Source: Solirubrobacterales bacterium
GTDB taxonomy: Bacteria; Actinomycetota; Thermoleophilia; Solirubrobacterales; Solirubrobacteraceae
Assembly: GCA_009781575.1 (NCBI GenBank)
Contig: WQXW01000038.1
Location: 1-9,810 of the forward strand
Length of the DNA stretch: 9,810 bases
Reading direction: 5' to 3'
Below, piece after piece: positions 5,297 through 9,810 of this stretch (positions within the stretch are counted from its first letter, which is position 1; the number at the start of each line of letters is the position of its first letter). The notes beneath the pieces are model-generated. The model had not been told where the DNA came from, did no database searches, and saw only the letters and a list, made by a program, of their open reading frames with translations. The position numbers and the translations under genes are program-made.

Positions 5297-6243
5297 CTCG
5301 CGCCCAAGGTAGCACCAGCGGTGGCCAGCGCCGCGCGCACCGGCGCCACGTCGTGCACGCGAAACACGCTCGCCCCCCGCTCGAGCGCCATCACGCAGGT
5401 CGCGATCGTGCCCGGCAGGCGCTCGCTCACACCCACCGGTTGCTCCTGGGCGCCGGCCCGCGCGGCGATTTGGCCCAGGAAGCCCTTGCGCGAGGTGCCC
5501 ACCACCAGCGGCGCGCCCAGCTCGGTCAGCTCCTCCAGGCGCGCCAGCAGTTCTAGGTTGTGCTCCAGCGTCTTGCCAAAGCCGATCCCGGGATCCAGCA
5601 GCACACGCTCCTGCGCGATGCCACGGCTGGTGGCGAACTCCAGGCGCTCGGCCAGGAAGCGCTTGACCTCCTCGACCACGTCCCCGTAGCGGGGGTCCGC
5701 CTGCATCGTGGCCGGGGTGCCGCGCATGTGCATCAGACAGCAGTGCGCACCTCGCTCGGCGATCACCGCGGCCATCGCCGGATCGCCGCGCAGCGCGGTC
5801 ACGTCGTTGACGAGCTCCGCGCCGGCATCGAGCGCCGCGCGCGCCACCGAGCTCTTGCTGGTGTCGATCGAGATCTGGGCGCCCGCCGAGCTCTGGGCGC
5901 CGATCGAGATCTGGGCGTCCGCCGAGCTCTGGGCGTCCGGCGAGATCTGGGCGTCCGCCGAGCTCTGGGCGCCGGGGTGCGCGGTCGGCACGGTCTCTAT
6001 GCGGCTGCCGGAGCGCGCCGCCGCCACGGCCTCCACGACTCCGAGCACGCGGCGAAGCTCCTCCCGGTCCTCCACAGGCGTGGCACCCGGGCGCGTCGAT
6101 TCACCGCCGATGTCCACTATCGCCGCGCCCTCGCGCACGAGCGCGAGCGCGTGCTCCACGGCCGCGTCGGCGGCCATGAACAATCCCCCATCCGAGAACG
6201 AGTCCGGCGTGACGTTGACGATGCCCATCACGCGAAACGTCAC
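5260..6243 (-). CDS. folP: Dihydropteroate synthase with internal tandem-repeat insertion
   Basis: DHPS condenses 6-hydroxymethyl-dihydropterin pyrophosphate with p-aminobenzoate to give 7,8-dihydropteroate; it is the sulfonamide target. Signatures: VMGIVNVTPDSFSDGG (5-20), VDIGGESTRPGA (43-54), SIDTSKSSVA (125-134), NDVTALRGD (146-154), LLDPGIGFGKT (215-225), VVGTSRKGFLG (247-257) and VFRVHDV (293-299). Between the helix after STRPGA and the SIDTSK strand lies a 36-residue insertion of three 12-residue units (91-126, xAQSSAxAQISx). GTG 6243 is chosen; ATG 6228 (MGIVNV) would truncate the first strand, and ATG 6306 lies inside repeat copy B. Neither has a strong ribosome site. folB overlaps its 3' end by 37 nt. 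Confidence 0.95.
   Translation of the reverse strand: MTFRVMGIVNVTPDSFSDGGLFMAADAAVEHALALVREGAAIVDIGGESTRPGATPVEDREELRRVLGVVEAVAAARSGSRIETVPTAHPGAQSSADAQISPDAQSSADAQISIGAQSSAGAQISIDTSKSSVARAALDAGAELVNDVTALRGDPAMAAVIAERGAHCCLMHMRGTPATMQADPRYGDVVEEVKRFLAERLEFATSRGIAQERVLLDPGIGFGKTLEHNLELLARLEELTELGAPLVVGTSRKGFLGQIAARAGAQEQPVGVSERLPGTIATCVMALERGASVFRVHDVAPVRAALATAGATLGARWTARSTTNVRG
5866..5973. repeat. Three 36-bp tandem repeats within folP
   Basis: Units at 5866-5901, 5902-5937 and 5938-5973 each consist of two related 18-bp halves (GAGATCTGGGCG- and GAGCTCTGGGCG-type). They differ by only a few bases. On the minus strand they encode residues 91-126 of FolP; the last unit runs into the conserved SIDTSK strand, so the repeat appears to have grown from the codons of that strand. 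Confidence 0.95.
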
Positions 6244-6277
6244 GGCCCGGGGCGACCATCCACCCGCCTCGTGCGGA

Positions 6278-6411
6278 GCGTTTCGTTTTTTGTTTTGCGA
6301 ATTCATTCCGCGCGGAACCAATCCTCTTTTTGAATCCCCCAACGGGGCCTCCGACAGGAGTGTTCGAGAGCGCGCGCTGGCGCAGGGCTTGACGAGAAGC
6401 GCGGCCACCCG
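6278..6411 (+). repeat. Dispersed intergenic repeat, copy B (core inverted)
   Basis: Lies in the gap between ftsH and folP. It shares the T-rich lead, CTCTTTTTGAATCCCCCAAC, the CTCC-gaca-GGAG mini-hairpin (6349-6360), GTGTTCGAG and the terminal GCGCGGCCACCCG block with copy A. The hairpin core (6298-6325) reads ATTCATTCC...GGAACCAATCC, the reverse complement of the core in A and C relative to the same flanks. The T5 on the plus strand has no plus-strand gene upstream, so a terminator role for ftsH is not supported here. The remaining sequence of the 196-nt gap shows no folE remnant. Confidence 0.88.
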
Positions 6412-6439
6412 ACGGGTGGCGAGGACCGGCCGTCCGTCC

Positions 6440-8416
6440 TCAGGCCAGCTCGGGCCGCTCGGGGTCGGTGCCCCGCAGCTCGGCGGTGCCGCCCGCCAGT
6501 CCCGGCCGCGGCAGGGGGCGCGGCGCCTCGCGTTCGCGGCGATCCGCCGGCGCCGGCGGCGCGGGCAGCTCGGGCGGGGCGGGCTCGGCGTCGGCGCCGA
6601 ACACCTCATCCTCGGTGCGGCCCGACAGCAGCGCCACGAACTCCTCCTTCTCGATCGTCTCGCGCTTGACCAGGATTTCGGAGATGCGGGTGAGGTCCTC
6701 GCGATGGCTGGTGAGGATGTCGCGTGCGCGCTGGTGGGCCGACTCGACGATCCTGAGCACCTCGCCGTCGATCTCGCGCGCGATCTCGTTGGAGTAGTCG
6801 GGCTCGGTCGAGAACTCGCGACCCAGGAACGGCTGGCCGTGGTCGTGGCCGAACACGCGCGGGCCCAGCTTCTCGCTCATGCCGAAGCGCATCACCATCT
6901 GCTTGGCGGTCTGGGTGACCTTCTCCAGGTCGTCGGAGGCGCCGGTGGTGATCTCGCCGAACACGATCTCCTCCGCCGCGCGCCCGCCGAGGGTCATCGC
7001 CATCGTGTCGTTGAGCTGCGCGCGCGTGGTCAGGAAGCGGTCCTCCTGGGGCATCGAGATCGTGTAGCCCAGCGCCTGGCCGCGCGAGATCACCGAGATC
7101 TTGTGCACCGGGTCGGAGTGCTCGAGGAAGTGGCCCACGATCGCGTGGCCCATCTCGTGGTAGGCGGTGATCAGCCGCTCCTTTTCGCCCATCACGCGCG
7201 TCTTCTTCTCGGGGCCCGCGATCACCCGCATGATCCCCTCCTCGAGCTCCTCCTGGGAGATTTCGCGCTTGCCGGTGCGCGCCGCCAGCAGCGCGGCCTC
7301 GTTGATCAGGTTCGACAGGTCCGCGCCGGTGAAGCCCGGCGTCTGGCCCGCCAGCGCGTCGATGTCGATCTGCTTGCCCAGCGGCTTGCCGCGCGTGTGG
7401 ACCTCGAGGATCTTCGCGCGCCCCTTGCGGTCGGGGCGATCCACCGCGATCTGGCGGTCGAAGCGCCCCGGTCGCAGCAGCGCGGGGTCGAGGATGTCGG
7501 GGCGGTTGGTCGCCGCGATCATGATGATGTTGTCCTTCGCCTCGAACCCGTCCATCTCGACCAGCAGCTGGTTGAGCGTCTGCTCGCGCTCGTCGTGGCC
7601 GCCGCCCAGGCCCGCGCCGCGGTGGCGCCCCACCGCGTCGATCTCGTCCATGAAGATGATGCACGGGCTGTTCTGCTTGGCCTGCTCGAAGAGGTCGCGC
7701 ACGCGCGAGGCGCCCACGCCCACGAACATCTCCACGAAGTCGGAGCCCGAGATCGAGAAGAACGGCACGCCCGCCTCACCCGCCACCGCGCGCGCCAACA
7801 GCGTCTTGCCGGTGCCCGGCGGCCCGTACAGCAGCACCCCCGTGGGGATGCGCGCGCCCAGCGCCTGGAACTTCTTGGGGTTCTCCAGGAACTCCTTGAT
7901 CTCGTGCAGCTCCTCCACCGCCTCATCCACGCCCGCCACGTCGCGGAAGGTGATCTTGGGCGAGTCGGCCGAGAGGCGCTTGGCGCGCGACTTGCCGAAC
8001 GACATCACGCGCGAGCCGCCGCCCTGCACCTGGTTCATCAAAAACAGCCAGAAGCCGAGGAAGAGGATCAGCGGGATCGCGTAGGTCAGCAGACCGAGCC
8101 AGATGCTGCTCTTGTCCGCTTCCACGTTGAATTTCGCGTGCCCCGCCCTCAGCTCTTCGATCAGCTGGGGCGCCGCGTAGGGCGGGTAGCCCACTTCGTA
8201 TTTTTCTTTGTTGATCAGCGTGACCGCGACCGCGCTGCTTTTCTGCTTCAGCACCGCCGATTCGACCTCGTGGTTGGGCAGCTCGGTGCTGACCAGCGTG
8301 CCGTAGGTGTGCACGCGCCCGCTGCCCCCGCCCGAGGGGATCAGCTTGGAGGCGAAGAACGCCAGCACCACCACGATCAGCAGCGGAAATGCGGCGCTCT
8401 TGAAGAAACGGCTCAT
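6440..8416 (-). CDS. ftsH: ATP-dependent zinc metalloprotease FtsH
   Basis: Membrane-bound AAA+ protease (658 residues) that extracts and degrades misfolded membrane proteins and short-lived cytosolic regulators, working as a hexamer. Order: membrane segment 1 (about 9-24), external domain (about 25-104), membrane segment 2 (about 105-127), AAA domain with Walker A GPPGTGKT (198-205), Walker B IIFMDEID (253-260), second region of homology [20 protein letters not shown] (302-321), and peptidase domain with HEMGH (420-424) and the third zinc ligand at Asp496 (GASDDLEK). A Pro/Arg-rich tail (about 608-658) extends beyond the core. ATG 8416 has AGGAT about 8 nt upstream. It is 130 nt after hpt and 196 nt before folP, with repeat copy B in the latter gap. 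Confidence 0.98.
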   Translation of the reverse strand: MSRFFKSAAFPLLIVVVLAFFASKLIPSGGGSGRVHTYGTLVSTELPNHEVESAVLKQKSSAVAVTLINKEKYEVGYPPYAAPQLIEELRAGHAKFNVEADKSSIWLGLLTYAIPLILFLGFWLFLMNQVQGGGSRVMSFGKSRAKRLSADSPKITFRDVAGVDEAVEELHEIKEFLENPKKFQALGARIPTGVLLYGPPGTGKTLLARAVAGEAGVPFFSISGSDFVEMFVGVGASRVRDLFEQAKQNSPCIIFMDEIDAVGRHRGAGLGGGHDEREQTLNQLLVEMDGFEAKDNIIMIAATNRPDILDPALLRPGRFDRQIAVDRPDRKGRAKILEVHTRGKPLGKQIDIDALAGQTPGFTGADLSNLINEAALLAARTGKREISQEELEEGIMRVIAGPEKKTRVMGEKERLITAYHEMGHAIVGHFLEHSDPVHKISVISRGQALGYTISMPQEDRFLTTRAQLNDTMAMTLGGRAAEEIVFGEITTGASDDLEKVTQTAKQMVMRFGMSEKLGPRVFGHDHGQPFLGREFSTEPDYSNEIAREIDGEVLRIVESAHQRARDILTSHREDLTRISEILVKRETIEKEEFVALLSGRTEDEVFGADAEPAPPELPAPPAPADRREREAPRPLPRPGLAGGTAELRGTDPERPELA

Positions 8417-8546
8417 GGCTCGATCCTGGGTGTGCTGGCGCCGTATCGGAAAGAGGCCGCCAGTGGTTCAGCGTACCACGGCACCCTCATTTTCCTGGTG
8501 GTTTGCCGTCTCGGGCAGGACATGCGAGCGCTCCCCGGAGGGCCCC

Positions 8547-9191
8547 CTACCGCGCCAGCGCCGCCACGTAGGGCAGGTTGCGGTACCGCTCGGCGTAGTC
8601 CAGCCCATAGCCCACCACGAAGGTGTCGGGGATCTCGAAGCCCACGTACCGCGCCCGCAGATCGACCTTGCTCCGCGACGGCTTGCGCAGCAGCGCGCAC
8701 ACCTCCAGCGACTCCGGGTCGCGCGAGCCCAGGTTGCGCAACAGATACTGCAGCGTGAGGCCGGAGTCGACGATGTCCTCCACGATCAGCACCTCGCGCC
8801 CCTCGATCGCGGTGTCGAGGTCCTTGAGGATCCGCACCACCCCCGAGGAGTCGGTCGCCGAGCCGTACGACGCCACCGCCATGAAGTCCACCTCCACCGG
8901 GATGTCGATGAACCGCATCAGGTCCGACAGGAACAGCACCGCCCCCTTCAGCACGCCCACGCACAGCAGCCGCCGCCCCGCGTAGTCGCGCGAGATCTCC
9001 TCCCCCAGCTCCCGCACGCGCCGCTGCAGCTCCTCCGCGCCGACCAGCACCGCCCCCAGCTCGCCGTCCTCCGGGTGGGGCGAATGGGCGTGGGGCGAGC
9101 CGCCGTGGGGCGAGCGGGCGCCCGCGCCGCCGCCGGCGGCGGCGGGATCGCGGGCGGAGTCGCGTGCGGTGCAGAGGACGTGCTCTGGCAT
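8547..9191 (-). CDS. hpt: Hypoxanthine phosphoribosyltransferase
   Basis: Purine salvage enzyme converting hypoxanthine (and often guanine) plus PRPP to IMP/GMP. Motifs: VLVGAEELQRRVRELGEEI (48-66), GVLKGAVLFLSDLM (79-92), MAVASYG (104-110), the PRPP loop VLIVEDIVDSGLTL (134-147, catalytic acidic pair ED and Asp142) and VVGYGLDYAERYRNLPYVA (192-210). About 45 residues precede the usual start, low in complexity and rich in Gly, Ala, His and Pro, encoded in part by 15-bp-spaced repeats. ATG 9191 has no visible ribosome site. A TAGACT box at 9210-9205 could give an almost leaderless message. GTG 9050, just before LVGAEELQ, is the alternative start. Adjacent to ftsH and tilS, as in many bacteria. 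Confidence 0.95.
   Translation of the reverse strand: MPEHVLCTARDSARDPAAAGGGAGARSPHGGSPHAHSPHPEDGELGAVLVGAEELQRRVRELGEEISRDYAGRRLLCVGVLKGAVLFLSDLMRFIDIPVEVDFMAVASYGSATDSSGVVRILKDLDTAIEGREVLIVEDIVDSGLTLQYLLRNLGSRDPESLEVCALLRKPSRSKVDLRARYVGFEIPDTFVVGYGLDYAERYRNLPYVAALAR
9075..9113. repeat. Three GTGGGGCGA motifs at 15-bp spacing in the hpt 5' region
   Basis: GTGGGGCGA occurs at 9075, 9090 and 9105, exactly 15 bp apart. On the minus strand this encodes the SPHGGSPHAHSPHP stretch of the Hpt N-terminal extension. Spacer bases differ between units, so it is a degenerate tandem repeat that keeps the frame. Confidence 0.75.
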
Positions 9192-9222
9192 CGAGACACG
9201 CGAAGTCTAGTCGGGGCCAATC

Positions 9223-9329
9223 CGGCGCGGCCTCGAACACGCCTGTCTGCGGCGCCGTTGGGGGATTCAAAAAGAGGATTCATTCCGCGCGGAACCAATC
9301 CTCAAAACAAAACACGCAACGGCCGCTGC
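9223..9329 (-). repeat. Dispersed intergenic repeat, copy C
   Basis: Reverse-strand copy between tilS and hpt. It matches copy A almost base for base from AGCGGCCGTTGCGTGTTTTG through the 28-bp core (9275-9302), CTCTTTTTGAATCCCCCAAC, a changed mini-hairpin CGCA-gaca-GGCG (9240-9251) and GTGTTCGAGGCCGCGCCG. It lacks the terminal block shared by A and B. Confidence 0.9.
9269..9303 (-). terminator. Hairpin plus T5 inside repeat copy C
   Basis: Read on the minus strand, the 30-nt near-palindrome (GAGGATT...AATCCTC) is followed directly by TTTTT (9273-9269). It lies about 72 nt past the tilS stop on the same strand, a good position for a rho-independent terminator separating tilS from hpt. Confidence 0.55.
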
Positions 9330-9375
9330 GAGAGGCAGACAGCCGACGCCGCGCGCGCGATCCGGCCCATGCCGC

Positions 9376-9810
9376 TCACGCTCGTGGCCTCGATCGCGGC
9401 GCCAGGCGGATCATCCGCAGCCGGCCGTCCTGCACCACCGCGCCCACCAGCCCGCCCACGTGCAGCTCCGCGCGGCCGCCCCGCGCGGCCAGCTCGAGGA
9501 TCTCGCCCACGCGCGCGCCGGCCTGGGGGACGAGCCGCTCCCCCGCCGCGCGCTCGGCGAGGCGGATCACCACCAGGCGCGCCAGCGCCGGCGGCAGCGC
9601 CGCGAGCCGCTCGATCGCGACGCTGTCCTGCCCCTGCAACTGCTCCTCCAGCAGCTCCTCCAGCACCTCGGCCTCTTCGCGCAGGATCGCCGCGGTGCGC
9701 AGCACGTTGGACTGCGCGCCGGGGTGGATCTGCTCGAGCGCGCGCCCGAGGCCGTGGCGCACGCGCACGCGCGCGAAGGCCTCGTCGGAGTTGCTGCGAT
9801 CCTCCACGAA
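9376..9810 (-). CDS. tilS: tRNA(Ile)-lysidine synthase, C-terminal part (gene runs off the window)
   Basis: The visible 144 residues match the region after the catalytic N-type ATP-pyrophosphatase domain of TilS, which converts C34 of tRNA-Ile(CAU) to lysidine. The opening FVEDRSNSDEAFARVRVRHG corresponds to the family segment with D-x-SN-x-D and R-x-R-x-x-(H/E). It is followed by a helical stretch (ILREEAEVLEELLEEQLQ) and a substrate-binding region rich in Leu and Ala (LPPALARLVVIRLAERAAG). The N-terminal SGGxDS ATP motif is outside the window, so identity rests on this domain and on the adjacent hpt and ftsH genes, a common order. The 5' end lies beyond 9810; the stop is TGA at 9378-9376. 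Confidence 0.9.
   Translation of the reverse strand, partial: FVEDRSNSDEAFARVRVRHGLGRALEQIHPGAQSNVLRTAAILREEAEVLEELLEEQLQGQDSVAIERLAALPPALARLVVIRLAERAAGERLVPQAGARVGEILELAARGGRAELHVGGLVGAVVQDGRLRMIRLAPRSRPRA

Noticed and set aside
4142..5689. 515-residue plus-strand open frame opposite folK, folB and folP
   Set aside because: Antisense to three folate genes with clear motifs; no recognisable domain on the plus strand.
5866..5973. CRISPR-like array of 36-bp repeats
   Set aside because: The units are directly adjacent with no spacers, keep the folP reading frame and sit inside the gene; no cas genes nearby.
6388..6416. TTGACG in repeat copies A and B as a -35 box
   Set aside because: No -10-like sequence occurs 16-18 nt downstream, copy C lacks the block, and no plus-strand gene follows.
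6244..6609. Upstream extension of the folP frame through repeat copy B into ftsH
   Set aside because: The extra residues are repeat and antisense-ftsH sequence unrelated to dihydropteroate synthase; the family core starts at VMGIVNVTPDSF.
8417..8546. ftsH promoter with TACGCT as -10
   Set aside because: No acceptable -35 is found at the right distance, so I did not annotate it.
5708..8758. 1016-residue plus-strand open frame opposite folP, ftsH and hpt
   Set aside because: It is antisense to three unmistakable genes; long antisense frames are expected in very GC-rich DNA and the translation is His/Arg/Ala/Leu-rich without domains.
8413..9270. 285-residue minus-strand frame starting in repeat copy C and overlapping hpt
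   Set aside because: It is an alternative frame of hpt; hpt has all catalytic motifs.

Overview
The window is high-GC DNA whose genes and ORF structure fit an actinobacterium. The gene order tilS-hpt-ftsH-folP-folB-folK is the known actinobacterial housekeeping cluster. The Fn3-like 'ATGVTxTxATLNGxVNP...YYFxYG' repeats of the secreted copper protein at the left end resemble those I associate with Thermoleophilia (Solirubrobacterales). That class assignment is inference, not a search result. No rRNA, tRNA, IS element, transposase, integrase or CRISPR array is visible.

Left part (1-3772): an envelope-stress or copper-type regulatory locus. A secreted cupredoxin/Fn3-like protein (116-1573, minus) diverges from an ECF sigma factor (1878-2492, plus). 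The sigma gene is followed after 1 nt by a membrane-anchored, zinc-motif-less anti-sigma factor (2494-3288). A hairpin sits on the anti-sigma stop codon. A separate small exported cupredoxin (3401-3772) follows, with the plastocyanin-type H...C-x2-H-x4-M ligand set. The divergent gene has a very good ECF-type promoter (GGGAAC, 16 nt, CGTC) whose spacer is a perfect 12-bp palindrome. The simplest reading is that the ECF sigma factor controls its cupredoxin neighbours.

Right part (4125-9810, all minus strand): transcription runs from the right edge leftwards through tilS (3' part only), hpt, ftsH, folP, folB and folK. These cover tRNA-Ile lysidine formation, purine salvage, membrane protein quality control and three steps of folate synthesis. 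folE, usually found between ftsH and folP in this cluster, is absent here. folP and folB overlap, and folK follows folB closely. Several proteins carry unusual low-complexity additions: a 12-residue x3 tandem repeat inside FolP, a strongly acidic N-terminus on FolB, a Pro-Ala-Glu-Val repeat before FolK, a His/Pro/Gly N-terminus on Hpt and a Pro-rich tail on FtsH.

The most unusual element is a roughly 105-140 bp AT-richer repeat present three times, once in each larger intergenic gap: 3881-4022 (plus), 6278-6411 (plus) and 9223-9329 (minus). Each copy has a 28-bp near-palindromic hairpin followed by T5, which looks like an intrinsic terminator, then a second small hairpin. In the middle copy the 28-bp hairpin core is inverted relative to its flanks. 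In the third copy the second hairpin shows a compensatory base-pair change. I do not recognise this repeat as a named family; it is the best candidate for something undescribed in the window.
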